From Chloroflexota bacterium (GTDB taxonomy: Bacteria > Chloroflexota > Dehalococcoidia > Tepidiformales > Tepidiformaceae), in NCBI GenBank assembly GCA_016234445.1, contig JACRBT010000002.1:248001-312000 (forward strand): DNA of 64,000 bases. The letters run 5' to 3'. The position numbers and the translations under genes were made by a program. Shown piece by piece: positions 34,563-42,668 of the stretch (positions are counted from its first letter, which is position 1; every line of letters starts with the position of its first letter). The notes beneath the pieces are model-generated. The model saw nothing but the letters and a program-made list of their open reading frames with translations. It did no database searches and had not been told where the DNA came from.

Positions 34563-35641
34563 CTCCGGACGCACGCCTCCACCACCCGCGCGCACTCCAG
34601 CATCTCGGGGATGACCAGGTACTCTTCCTTCGTGTGCTGGTTGTAGCCGCCCCGGCCGATGACCACGCTGGCGATACCATGCCCCCGGAAGACGTTGCCG
34701 TCGGTGCCGCCGCCAACCGGGTGGGGGTCGGGCTCCATCCCCATGCCGCGAAGGACGCCGAAGAGGAGCTGCGCCGCAGGGTCGTCGTCGCTCAGCTTGT
34801 AGCCCGGATAGCCCATGCTGAAGCTGCTTTCGATGCGGGCGCCGGGGTGGCGGCCCTGCACGTCGGAGAGATGCGCCTTCGCCTGGCTCACCAGGGTGTC
34901 CACTTTCTCGAACTCCATGCTCCGCATCTCGCCGTCGACGCGGCAGTAGTCGGGCACGGCGTTGCGGACGGTCCCGCCGGTGATGAGGCCGACGTTCCCG
35001 GTGGTCTCGAAGTCGATCCGCCCCTGGGGCATGCCCAGCACGGCTTCGGCGGCGATGGTGATCGCGGGGATGCCCTTCTCCGGTTCGAGGCCGGCGTGGG
35101 CAGACTTGCCGTGGACCTCCACCCGGTAGCCGAAGGAGTACGGCGACTCGCCCTGGACGCTGGTCGGCGGCCCACCGCTGTCGATGACGATTGCCACCTT
35201 CGCGCTCAGGCGGCTGTAGTCCATGTTCGCGGCGCCGACGAGGCCAATCTCTTCGCCCCGGCTGATCGCGACCTCGATCGGCCGGTGGCGGGCGCCGTCT
35301 TCCAGCACCGATGCGATGACTTCGAGGACGACCGCGCAGCCCGCCTTGTTGTCGGCTCCGAGGATTGTCGTGCCGTCGCTTCGGATGATGTCGGGGCCGT
35401 CCCATGCCGGGCGAATCCCGCGGCCGGGCTCCACCGTGTCCATGTGGGCCGAAAGGATGAGCGGTTCGCCGTCGCCCGCCAGACGCCCGAGCACGTTTCC
35501 GTGGGCGTCCTGGGCCACCTCAAGTCCGAGCGCCACCAGCCTGCGTTCGAGTTCAACGGCGATGGCGTCCTCGTCGCCGGAGGGGGAGTCGATGGCTACA
35601 AGGTCGAGGAAACACTGGACGATGCGGTCGCGGTCGATCAC
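34559..35641 (-). CDS. M20-family peptidase, PepT-like
   Basis: 360 residues. Zinc ligands are visible: His and Asp in 'LSAHMDTVEPG', Asp in 'ILGADNKAGCA', Glu-Glu in 'ISRGEEIGLVGA', Asp in 'IVIDSGGPP' and His in 'YNQHTKEEY'. A lid/dimer domain lies between ('EVHGKSAHAGLEPEKG'). This is the peptidase T-like branch, probably a tripeptidase or related amidohydrolase. GTG start with CGGAG six bases upstream. Confidence 0.85.
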   Translation of the reverse strand: MIDRDRIVQCFLDLVAIDSPSGDEDAIAVELERRLVALGLEVAQDAHGNVLGRLAGDGEPLILSAHMDTVEPGRGIRPAWDGPDIIRSDGTTILGADNKAGCAVVLEVIASVLEDGARHRPIEVAISRGEEIGLVGAANMDYSRLSAKVAIVIDSGGPPTSVQGESPYSFGYRVEVHGKSAHAGLEPEKGIPAITIAAEAVLGMPQGRIDFETTGNVGLITGGTVRNAVPDYCRVDGEMRSMEFEKVDTLVSQAKAHLSDVQGRHPGARIESSFSMGYPGYKLSDDDPAAQLLFGVLRGMGMEPDPHPVGGGTDGNVFRGHGIASVVIGRGGYNQHTKEEYLVIPEMLECARVVEACVRS

Positions 35642-35707
35642 GGCAAGCTCCGGGGAGGGAGTGAAGCCTCAGCATAGCCCGGCCAGCGCCAGCCGCCACG
35701 CGTGGCC

Positions 35708-36409
35708 TCAGTCCGGCGGTGGCGGGAAGATGCCGGCCTTGAAGTCGTCCAGGTAACTCGGCCATGGAAACGGCGACGCCAGTCCTGTCTCCGCCTCCAT
35801 CTGGAGGGCGCAACCAGCGTAGATGTTGACGGCGCCTCGGCGGATGTCCATCAGCCGGGTTGGCGTGTTGGCATCGGGACTGAACCCCACGCTCACGGGG
35901 CGGCCCGCGTTCGCGCCGCGGCCGAACACGGCATCGGTGAGACGCGGCACGCCACCCGAAGCGACGCAGGCAACGAGGCGGTCGTGCAGGTCCTCCAACT
36001 GCTCGACCGTCGGCTTTCTCTTCTGCGCCAGCCAGGCGTTGTTGATTTCGTTCGAATGCTTGGTCCTGCAATCCGCCCAGATGGTGTTCGCGGCGCGGAT
36101 CCCCTCGACGTCTGTCACGCCGTAGAAGGTGTAGCGGGTGGGCCGCAGCCCTTCGCCCGGCAGGAGAATCACCACTTCGTACCCCGCCTCCCCCAGGCAC
36201 GTCCTGACGGCTGCGTTCGCCGCTTCGAGATCGGCCATAGTGACGGGAGTGGAAGCCAGCCCGGCAGCAGCGGCTGCCTCGGCGGGGGCTGCGAGCGCGG
36301 CGGGGGGCGCCGGGGCGTCGCCATCGAACACCATGGTGGCAGCGATGAACGCGAAGGCTACGAGGAAGACCGCGGCGGCGGCTGCCAGGATTATCGAACG
36401 CTCACGCAT
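35708..36409 (-). CDS. Exported protein of an unnamed duplicated family (copy 1, intact)
   Basis: 233 residues. Signal-anchor helix at the N-terminus, an Ala-rich spacer, then a domain with 'VTMADLEAANAAVRTCLGEAG', 'VILLPGEGLRPTRY', 'EQLEDLHDRLVACVASGG' and the tail 'PWPSYLDDFKAG'. Three or four Cys could form disulfides. It is the paralogue of the frameshifted copy at 36941-37656. GAGGAGT precedes the ATG. Function unknown. Confidence 0.65.
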   Translation of the reverse strand: MRERSIILAAAAAVFLVAFAFIAATMVFDGDAPAPPAALAAPAEAAAAAGLASTPVTMADLEAANAAVRTCLGEAGYEVVILLPGEGLRPTRYTFYGVTDVEGIRAANTIWADCRTKHSNEINNAWLAQKRKPTVEQLEDLHDRLVACVASGGVPRLTDAVFGRGANAGRPVSVGFSPDANTPTRLMDIRRGAVNIYAGCALQMEAETGLASPFPWPSYLDDFKAGIFPPPPD

Positions 36410-36424
36410 GGCGTGGGACTCCTC

Positions 36425-36862
36425 TCAGTTCGCGAATGCTTCGAGTGTGGGGCTGTCGGCGCCGCCCTGGTAGGCGGTGTCGCGGATCTGGCCATAGCCA
36501 TACATTTTCGTCGTTGTGACGTAGGCCCGCCAAGGATAGATTGGGACGTCCTGCCAGTTCTCGGGGCCGAACGGAACGTAGGCGCTGATCCCGGCGTCCC
36601 AATACCAGCCGCTGGTGAAGTACTGCTCGGCACACGCTCCTGTGACGGTTGTCAACGCCATGTACGAGTTGAACCCGGCCGTTTCATCGTAGGAGCAGCC
36701 CCACCATCCGTACGTCGTCTTCGGGTTGACGGCCCGGGCGATGGAGATTCCGAGCACAAGCGCGGCTATCGCCGCCAGCGCTGCGCTCCAGTGTCGAAGC
36801 GAAGGTCGTACCGTTCGGTTGTTCACATGCTCACCGTACGCCCGAACCCGCGCGGCTGTCAT
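36425..36862 (-). CDS. Small secreted protein of the duplicated cassette (copy 1)
   Basis: 145 residues. Signal peptide ('HWSAALAAIAALVLGISIARA') then a Trp/Tyr/Gly-rich mature part ('TYGWWGCSYDETAG', 'TSGWYWDAGISAYVPFG') with two Cys. The ATG at 36862 is used; a GTG at 36832 is also possible. It lies 15 bases before the larger exported protein gene and probably shares its transcript. No family recognised. Confidence 0.55.
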   Translation of the reverse strand: MTAARVRAYGEHVNNRTVRPSLRHWSAALAAIAALVLGISIARAVNPKTTYGWWGCSYDETAGFNSYMALTTVTGACAEQYFTSGWYWDAGISAYVPFGPENWQDVPIYPWRAYVTTTKMYGYGQIRDTAYQGGADSPTLEAFAN

Positions 36863-36940
36863 GCCCCTAATTACCCAAGTACTTGGGTATTTTCAACCAG
36901 CGGTGAAACGCGCCCATTGGGTCCCCCCACACAGCAGCGA
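36857..36940 (-). pseudogene. Remnant of a second LuxR-type gene 3' end
   Basis: About 80 bases match 37762-37845, which contains the end of the intact LuxR-type gene and the following spacer. The minus strand still reads TQWARFTAG followed by a stop, as in the intact gene. The rest of the copy is missing. Confidence 0.65.
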
Positions 36941-37656
36941 CTACCTGTAGGGGTTTCCCGTGGCGAGGTCATCCAGGTACGTCGGCCAGGGGAGTGGCGC
37001 GGTGAGCCCGGTCTCGGCCTCCATCTGGAGGGCGCAGCGGCGTAGATGTCAACGCTCTCCTTCACCCGGGGAATGTCCGTCACCCGCGATGGGGGACTTT
37101 GGCCCACCACGAAACCAACGCCAACCGGGTGACCCTGGAAGTCGCCGCGGCCGAGGTGGGCATCGGTGAGGCGCGGGTTGCCCCCGGCCGCCATACACCT
37201 CATGAGACGGTCGTGGAGGTCCTCCAGCTGTTCCACCGAACGTTCCGCCCGTTGCTGGGCCAACCACGCCTGGTTGACCGCCTCCGAGTGGCTCGCGCGG
37301 CACTCAGCCCACGCCGCGTTGGCCGCATGGATGCCCTCCACGTCCTTCACCCCGGTGATCGAGTAACGGGTCGTCCTGAGACCTTCTCCGGGCAGGAGGA
37401 TGAGCACCTCGTATCCCGCATCCCGGAGACAGGCGATCACCGCTGCCGTGGCTGCTTCCCGGTCGGCCATGGTGACAGCCGCGGGCGGGGTCGCGAGCGC
37501 CTCACCGCCGGAGCCGGCAATGCCGTCCTCCGCCTCGGCGCGTGCGGGCGTCGCCCCCTGCGACCCGCCACCGGAAACGGCTGCCGCCCCGACGCCACCC
37601 AGGGCGACGAGAAGCGCAAAGGCTGCGCTTGCGAGGACGACCGGCCGCCTGCTCAT
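36941..37656 (-). pseudogene. Exported protein of the duplicated family (copy 2, frameshifted)
   Basis: Paralogue of the 35708-36409 gene: 'VTMADREAATAAVIACLRDAG', 'VLILLPGEGLRTTRY', 'EQLEDLHDRLMRCMAAGG'. Near 37038-37048 one base is missing relative to the paralogue (GGGCGCAGCGGCGTAG against GGGCGCAACCAGCGTAG), which shifts the frame after 'VDIYA'. Restoring it gives 'QMEAETGLTAPLPWPTYLDD' and a stop at 36941, matching the paralogue tail. As sequenced the frame runs on to 36871. Recent inactivation or a sequencing error. Confidence 0.7.
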
Positions 37657-37766
37657 AGCTTTGCGATTCTCTCAGTTCGCGAGCGCTCCACACGACGAGC
37701 TACTGCGGCGAACAGTGAGACCCTGTTCACATCCTTAGCTTGCACGCGGAACCACTTGCTTGTCAT
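37653..37766 (-). pseudogene. Truncated copy of the small secreted protein gene
   Basis: A 37-codon frame whose start (MTSKWFRVQAKDVNRV) sits where copy 1 has MTAARVRAYGEHVNNR, and whose end shares TCGCGAACTGAGAG with the end of copy 1. The middle is deleted. Its TGA overlaps the ATG of the next gene, so it might still be translated. Confidence 0.45.
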
Positions 37767-37796
37767 GCCCGCAATTACCCAAGTCCTTGGGGACTT

Positions 37797-38096
37797 TCAG
37801 CCAGCGGTGAAACGCGCCCACTGGGTCGCGATGCAGCAGCCAGAGTGGGCCTGGGCCCAGCACTGAACCGTCGAGCGGGTTGCGTCGAGGTCCGCCGGGA
37901 CGAGCAATGCCCGGGCACGCTCCCCATGGCGGTCGACCGTCGCGCTCCCGATCCCAAGCACCAGGCCCACATCCCGGTTGGACATACCGAGCCCCCACAG
38001 GGACGCGACTTCTGCCACCCGCACCGGGACATCGCGGACATGGTGAGAGATGAGCAAAGCCCACCGGCGCGCGGGCTCCATCGCCGGCATCGTCAT
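37797..38096 (-). CDS. Small LuxR-type HTH protein
   Basis: 99 residues. The central part 'WGLGMSNRDVGLVLGIGSATVDRHGERARALL' (given in two halves: 'GMSNRDVGLVLGIG' and 'ATVDRHGERARALL') follows the LuxR/GerE pattern of a recognition helix ended by 'TVxxH'. There is no receiver domain. GGAGG lies eight bases before the ATG. It heads a leftward cassette with two secreted-protein genes, which it may regulate; a remnant of a second copy lies at 36857-36940. Confidence 0.65.
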   Translation of the reverse strand: MTMPAMEPARRWALLISHHVRDVPVRVAEVASLWGLGMSNRDVGLVLGIGSATVDRHGERARALLVPADLDATRSTVQCWAQAHSGCCIATQWARFTAG

Positions 38097-38169
38097 TCGG
38101 GTCACCTCCAGGGGCGGACGCCAGGGAATCTGCCAGGCTATCCGAACCACCGGGAGCCAGGAGCCCGCT

Positions 38170-39252
38170 CTACTTGGCGGCTACCGCGACGCTCGACCCT
38201 GACTCTATTCCTACGCCTGCGAGCATCGCATGGATGCCACGCGCGTTTCGGATGATCCGCTCCGCCTCATAGTTCACGGCCTGCTTGCCGTCGCAAAGCG
38301 CCTCCGAGGGGTTCGAATGGATGTCGAACTCGAAGCCGTGGGCGCCGGCGGCGATGAACCCGTAGGCCACGCGCTCCACGAGCTTGCGGTCGCCGGCGCT
38401 GTGGCTGGGGTCGGCCAGCAGGGGGAGGTGCGACTTCTGGCGGACGAGCGGGATCATCCCGATGTCGGCGGCGAACCGGGTCGCGGTCTCAAACGCCTTG
38501 ATCCCCCGGTAGCAGAGGATCACGTTGCGGTTCCCGTGGCCGACGCTCCGGCCTTCGCGGTCGATCCCGGACATGACGTAGGCGGCGGCGCAGAGCCACT
38601 CGCTCATGTCGTTGCCAAAGCCGTGCTTCAGGACGATCGGCACGTCCACGCGGGAGAGTTCTTCGAGCAGGGGCGAATACTGAGCACTGCGCGCGCCGAC
38701 CTGGATCACGTCGATCCCGGCTTCCAGGAACGCGTCCAGGTGGCGGAGGTCGATCAGCTCGCTCACGGTCGGGAGGCCGGTGGCTTCCTTCATCGCCTTC
38801 GCGATTTCGAGACCGCGGCCCAGTTCCAGCCCGCGGTAGTCATAGGGGCTGGTCCGGGACTTGTCGACAAAGGCGCGCAGGATGTCGACCCCGGCGCTCT
38901 TCGCAAGCATCGCCGAGTCAATCGCCTGCTGCTCCGATTCGATGGCGCAGGGGCCGCCGAAGACCGTCATGTTCTCGCCGCCGACCTTCACGCCAGCGAC
39001 GTCGATGACGGTGTCTTCGTGGTGGAAGGCGCGGCTCGCGTCTTTGAACTTCTCGGTGATGCGAAGGACGCTCTCGACGCCCGGCAGCTCAAGAAGGCGG
39101 CCTTCGTCGACGATCGAGGCGATGCCCTTGATCCCGATGACGGTCGTCTCGCTGACGATGGTCTCGCAGCGGAGACCGTAGTCGCGGCTGATGCGGTCGA
39201 TGACGCGCTGGGTCTGTTCGGGCGTGGCGCCCTCGGCCATGTGGATGATCAT
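38170..39252 (-). CDS. DAHP synthase-like protein (type I beta), active site altered
   Basis: 360 residues: an N-terminal ferredoxin-like/ACT regulatory domain (about 1-75) and a TIM barrel. Kept: 'FGGPCAIESE' (metal Cys), 'KSRTSPYDYRGL', 'LADPSHSAGDR' (metal His), 'CDGKQ' (metal Asp). Changed against enzymes such as the Thermotoga one, from memory: LKRG to LKHG, CERGIRTFE to CYRGIKAFE, and the metal Glu in 'VEVHPEP' to Asp in 'FDIHSNP'. It probably belongs to aromatic amino acid synthesis, but the changes in the PEP/E4P site leave room for another condensation. Confidence 0.7.
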   Translation of the reverse strand: MIIHMAEGATPEQTQRVIDRISRDYGLRCETIVSETTVIGIKGIASIVDEGRLLELPGVESVLRITEKFKDASRAFHHEDTVIDVAGVKVGGENMTVFGGPCAIESEQQAIDSAMLAKSAGVDILRAFVDKSRTSPYDYRGLELGRGLEIAKAMKEATGLPTVSELIDLRHLDAFLEAGIDVIQVGARSAQYSPLLEELSRVDVPIVLKHGFGNDMSEWLCAAAYVMSGIDREGRSVGHGNRNVILCYRGIKAFETATRFAADIGMIPLVRQKSHLPLLADPSHSAGDRKLVERVAYGFIAAGAHGFEFDIHSNPSEALCDGKQAVNYEAERIIRNARGIHAMLAGVGIESGSSVAVAAK

Positions 39253-39477
39253 GCGGCGGGGTCTCCGTTATGTTGCCGCTCATTGTCCGGCAGCCCCCGC
39301 TTAGCCGCGAACCGGCCCGGCGGCCCCAGCGCCCGTTCGACGGAGGATCGGAAGGGGCAATAACGGGGGACCGAGTGTCCTTGCGACGGCTATCCGCGAC
39401 GGCCTACGCTTCGGGCGGTCTTGAGTTGGCCTTGCGCCCTCGGGGCCGAACTTCTGAATGGAGCCACACCGTCCGAC

Positions 39478-40764
39478 ATGCCCGAAACCCTTACCGTCAC
39501 CGACAACCGCACCGGCAAGAGCTACGAACTCCCCATCGTCGATGGCACCGTCAAGGCGATGGACCTCCGCCAGATCCGCACCAGCGCCGACGACTTCGGT
39601 CTCATGGCCTACGACCCTGCCTTCACCAACACGGCTTCCTGTCGCAGCGCCATCACCTTCATCGACGGCGACGCCGGCATCCTCGAATACCGGGGATATC
39701 CCATCGAACAGCTTGCCGAGAAAAGCACCTACCTGGAGACGGCCTTCCTCATCACTTACGGCCACCTTCCCACTGCCGCCGAACTCCAGACGTGGACCGA
39801 CCACATCACCATGCACACGTTCGTCCATGAAAACATCCGCAAGTTCATGGACGGCTTCCGCTACGACGCCCACCCGATGGGCGTCTTCGTCAGCACCGTG
39901 GCCGCGCTCTCGACCTTCTACCCCGACGCGGCCGACGTCGACAACCCGGAGTCCCGCGAGTTGCAGACCTGGCGGCTGATCGCGAAAGTGCCCACCATCG
40001 CGGCCTTCACCTACCGCCAGAGCCGCGGCCTGCCCTTCATCTACCCCGACAACAGCCTCTCCTTCGCCGCGAACTTCGCCAGCATGCTCTGGCGGATGTC
40101 CGAGCCCAACTACCACTCGAACCCCGTCATCGAGCGGGCGCTGAACATCCTCTTCATCCTCCACGCCGACCACGAGCAGAACTGCAGCGCGAACGCCATG
40201 CGCGCCGTCGGCAGCTCCCGCCCCGACCCGTTCGTTTCGACCGCTGCCGCGGCGGCGGCGCTCTACGGCCCCCTCCATGGCGGCGCCAACGAAGCCGTCC
40301 TCCGGATGCTGGTGGAGATCGGCGACAAGAAGAACGTGCCCGACTTCGTGAAGAAGGTGAAGGCCGGCGAAGGCCGCCTGATGGGCTTCGGCCACCGCGT
40401 CTACAAGAACTACGACCCGCGCGCCAAGATCATCAAGCGCACCGCGGACGAAGTCTTCGAACTGACCGGCCGTAACCCGCTCATCGACATCGCCCTCGAA
40501 CTCGAACGGTACGCCCTCGAAGACGAGTACTTCATCGCCCGGAAGCTCTACCCGAACGTCGACTTCTACTCAGGGATCATCTACCAGGCGCTCGGCTTCC
40601 CGGTGGAGATGTTCCCGGTGCTGTTCGCCATCCCCCGGACCGCCGGTTGGGTCGCCCAGTGGCGGGAGATGATCACCGACAACGAACAGAAGATCGCGCG
40701 CCCCCGCCAGGTCTACACCGGCGCCCGCGGGGTCGACTACGTGCCGATCGGGGCGCGGGGGTAA
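39478..40764 (+). CDS. gltA: Citrate synthase
   Basis: 428 residues. The catalytic His and Asp are in 'LHADHEQNCS', 'GPLHGGANEAVLRML' and 'GFGHRVYKNYDPRA'; the C-terminal Asp is in 'VDFYSGIIYQALG'. Type II-like, full length. It makes citrate from acetyl-CoA and oxaloacetate, the acetyl-CoA possibly from the dehydrogenase encoded at 17-22 kb. The 225 bases upstream show no clear promoter. Confidence 0.95.
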   Translation: MPETLTVTDNRTGKSYELPIVDGTVKAMDLRQIRTSADDFGLMAYDPAFTNTASCRSAITFIDGDAGILEYRGYPIEQLAEKSTYLETAFLITYGHLPTAAELQTWTDHITMHTFVHENIRKFMDGFRYDAHPMGVFVSTVAALSTFYPDAADVDNPESRELQTWRLIAKVPTIAAFTYRQSRGLPFIYPDNSLSFAANFASMLWRMSEPNYHSNPVIERALNILFILHADHEQNCSANAMRAVGSSRPDPFVSTAAAAAALYGPLHGGANEAVLRMLVEIGDKKNVPDFVKKVKAGEGRLMGFGHRVYKNYDPRAKIIKRTADEVFELTGRNPLIDIALELERYALEDEYFIARKLYPNVDFYSGIIYQALGFPVEMFPVLFAIPRTAGWVAQWREMITDNEQKIARPRQVYTGARGVDYVPIGARG

Positions 40765-40783
40765 CCGCGCGGGGTTGAACGTC

Positions 40784-40810
40784 GAGGTGGCCGCGGCGGA
40801 CGGCCACCTC
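40784..40810. terminator. Bidirectional terminator hairpin
   Basis: GAGGTGGCCG (40784-40793) pairs perfectly with CGGCCACCTC (40801-40810), loop of 7. It lies 20 bases after gltA and 10 bases before the stop of the convergent thioredoxin gene. Confidence 0.7.
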
Positions 40811-40819
40811 GGCCGAAGG

Positions 40820-41668
40820 TCAGAAGAGCAGCTGCGACAGCCGCCGCTGGTACTCGCGCGTCAGCGGCGCCTCCAGCCCGAGGAGGTCGAAGATGGCCAA
40901 CACGGCCTTGCGGGCGGCGCCTTCCGCGAACGTCTTGTCGAGCGCGACCGACTCCAGGAGCTGGTCGAGTGCGGCTTCGTACTGGGCGCCGGCCGCGAGC
41001 ATGACGCCCCAGCGGTAGTGCGCGCGGGGGTCGCGAGGGTTGGCCGAGACTTCGGCGGCGAAGTTCTCGCCCGAATGCTTCGCCGCGAAGTTGTCGAGGA
41101 AGATCCGGTGCTTCAGGACCTTCGCGCGCCGGTCGGCCGGGACGCGTTCGAGGAGGTCCGCCGCCTCTTCCGTCTCGCCGCGCTCCATCAGCATGCCCGC
41201 CAGCCCGATGACGGCGTCCGGGTTCGACCGCTGCTTCGCGAGGATCTCCCGGTAGCGCGCCTCCGCGGCCGCGGTGTCACCAGCGTGGATCAGGTCCTCC
41301 GCCTCGCGGGCGGCGCGCTCCGCCTCCGACGGCACCAGCTTCTGGAAGAAGGCCCGCACCTGGGGCTCCGGGACCGCGCCCGTGAACTCGGAGACCATCC
41401 GGCCGTCACGGAACGCCTTGACCGCGGGGATGCCCTGGATCCGGTACTGGGTGGCGACGCGCGGGTTGTCGTCGGTGTTCAGCTTGGCGAGGACGACCTC
41501 GCCGGTGTGCTCCGCCGCAACCTTTTCGATGACGGGGCCGAGCACCCGGCAGGGGCCGCACCACGGCGCCCAGAAGTCGACCACGACCGGCACGGTCTTC
41601 GAGCGTTCGAGGACCTCGGTCGCGAAATCGGCGTCAGAAACTTCGAGCACGGCAAAGCCAGCAGCCAT
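40820..41668 (-). CDS. Thioredoxin-TPR protein (CnoX/YbbN-like)
   Basis: 282 residues. An N-terminal thioredoxin domain with a complete active site 'FWAPWCGPCR' (CGPC) and the cis-Pro in 'IQGIPAVKAF', followed by TPR-like helices (about 120-282; 'GDTAAAEARYREILAKQ'). Relatives protect unfolded proteins from oxidation and pass them to chaperones. Unlike E. coli CnoX it keeps both Cys, so it should reduce disulfides. It lies 81 bases after the ArsM-like gene on the same strand. Confidence 0.85.
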   Translation of the reverse strand: MAAGFAVLEVSDADFATEVLERSKTVPVVVDFWAPWCGPCRVLGPVIEKVAAEHTGEVVLAKLNTDDNPRVATQYRIQGIPAVKAFRDGRMVSEFTGAVPEPQVRAFFQKLVPSEAERAAREAEDLIHAGDTAAAEARYREILAKQRSNPDAVIGLAGMLMERGETEEAADLLERVPADRRAKVLKHRIFLDNFAAKHSGENFAAEVSANPRDPRAHYRWGVMLAAGAQYEAALDQLLESVALDKTFAEGAARKAVLAIFDLLGLEAPLTREYQRRLSQLLF

Positions 41669-41749
41669 GTTGGATCTCCCAGGTTCAGTCTCACGGTCCC
41701 CTGATGGTACCTGCCCGCGCGCCTTGCCGAAATGCCAACCGGTGGGCTG

Positions 41750-42535
41750 TCAGGGCTTGCGGGCAAACACGGTCACGCCGCGCGTGTCGAACTCCTTCGC
41801 GTCCGATTCGTGCTTGCTGCCAGAGAACACGTCGACCTCGTTCGACATCACCACGTCGACGAAGCCGGTAAGAGCGAGGATCTGCCGCCACTCTGCATCC
41901 AGCAGAGCACCGGCAATTCAGCCGCTCCAGAGTTCGATGTCGTCCTTCGCGTCCTGGGGGACCTCCCGGTGGACCAGGATGTCGCCCACCTGGATGCGCC
42001 CCCCGGGCTTGAGGACGCGCGCCATTTCGCGGAACACGGCCTGCTTGTCGGGGCAGAGGTTGATGACCCCGTTGCTGATCACGACGTCGGCGACCCCATC
42101 GGCCACCGGGAGGGACTCGGCGTAACCCTCCAGCACCTGGACGTTGCCTAACCCCAGCGCCCGCGCCCCCGCAACGGTCCGTTCGCGCATCTCCGCGGTC
42201 ATGTCGACGCCCAGGACCCGCCCTGAGGGGCCGACCTGACGGGCCGCGATGAGCGTGTCGAACCCCGCACCGCAGCCGATGTCGACCACCGTCTCGCCGG
42301 GGGCCAGGTCCCCAAAGAGAAACGGGTTGCCAGTCCCCGCAAACGAATCAACCGTTGGCGCGGGCAGCGAGGCGACGACCGTGTCGGGGTAGCCCAGCAT
42401 CCTCGCCAACGGGGCTCCGGTGTGGAAGTGGAACCCCAGCTCCGGGTTCAGTGCCACGTCCCGGTATTTTTCCGAGATGCGCCGTCGCAGCTCCTCGCGG
42501 TCGACTGCGGCAACGCCAATTGCGATGTCAGCCAT
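41750..42535 (-). CDS. ArsM-like SAM methyltransferase with in-frame TGA (candidate selenoprotein)
   Basis: 261 residues if the TGA at 41918-41920 is decoded. The SAM motif is 'VVDIGCGAGFDTLIAA'; 'VISNGVINLCPDK' and 'RVLKPGGRIQVGDI' are typical of ArsM-like enzymes. Codon 206 is TGA in the context LWSG-stop-IAGALL, where relatives read W-x-x-C-IAGAL. The frame then stays open for 55 codons of family-like sequence, including 'VDVFSGSKHESDAKEF' and 'TRGVTVFARKP', to a real TGA at 41750. A SECIS-like hairpin follows the internal TGA. Conventional termination at 41918 would remove the C-terminal metalloid-binding region. GGGAGGA precedes the ATG. Confidence 0.75.
41884..41914 (-). promoter_or_regulatory. 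Bacterial SECIS-like hairpin
   Basis: In the mRNA, CTCTGC (41907-41902) pairs with GCAGAG (41896-41891) around loop TGGAT. Two G-U pairs, one G-G mismatch and four more pairs (GCCG/CGGC) extend the stem to 41914 and 41884. The loop begins 16 bases after the TGA and has G at its second position, matching the published loose rules for bacterial SECIS elements as I know them. Confidence 0.6.
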
Positions 42536-42668
42536 GAGTGGGATCCTCCCGCGGGGAAGTTACCACAGGCGGCCGGCGCTTCTCCATATTCTTCCCGGGG
42601 AACAGCACGGGGGCCATGGCGCCGCCGGGGGCCAGGGGCCATCACCCGCCGCGTGTCGTGAAGAAAGG

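Noticed and set aside
37030-37060. Programmed frameshift in the exported protein copy
   Set aside because: No slippery heptamer or downstream structure is visible, and the intact paralogue needs no shift; a simple deletion explains it.
41918-42535. Short 205-residue methyltransferase ending at the TGA, or a plain pseudogene
   Set aside because: The frame continues with conserved ArsM tail and no further defect, the TGA is at the Cys site, and a SECIS-like hairpin follows; premature termination is the less likely reading, though still possible without Sec machinery data.
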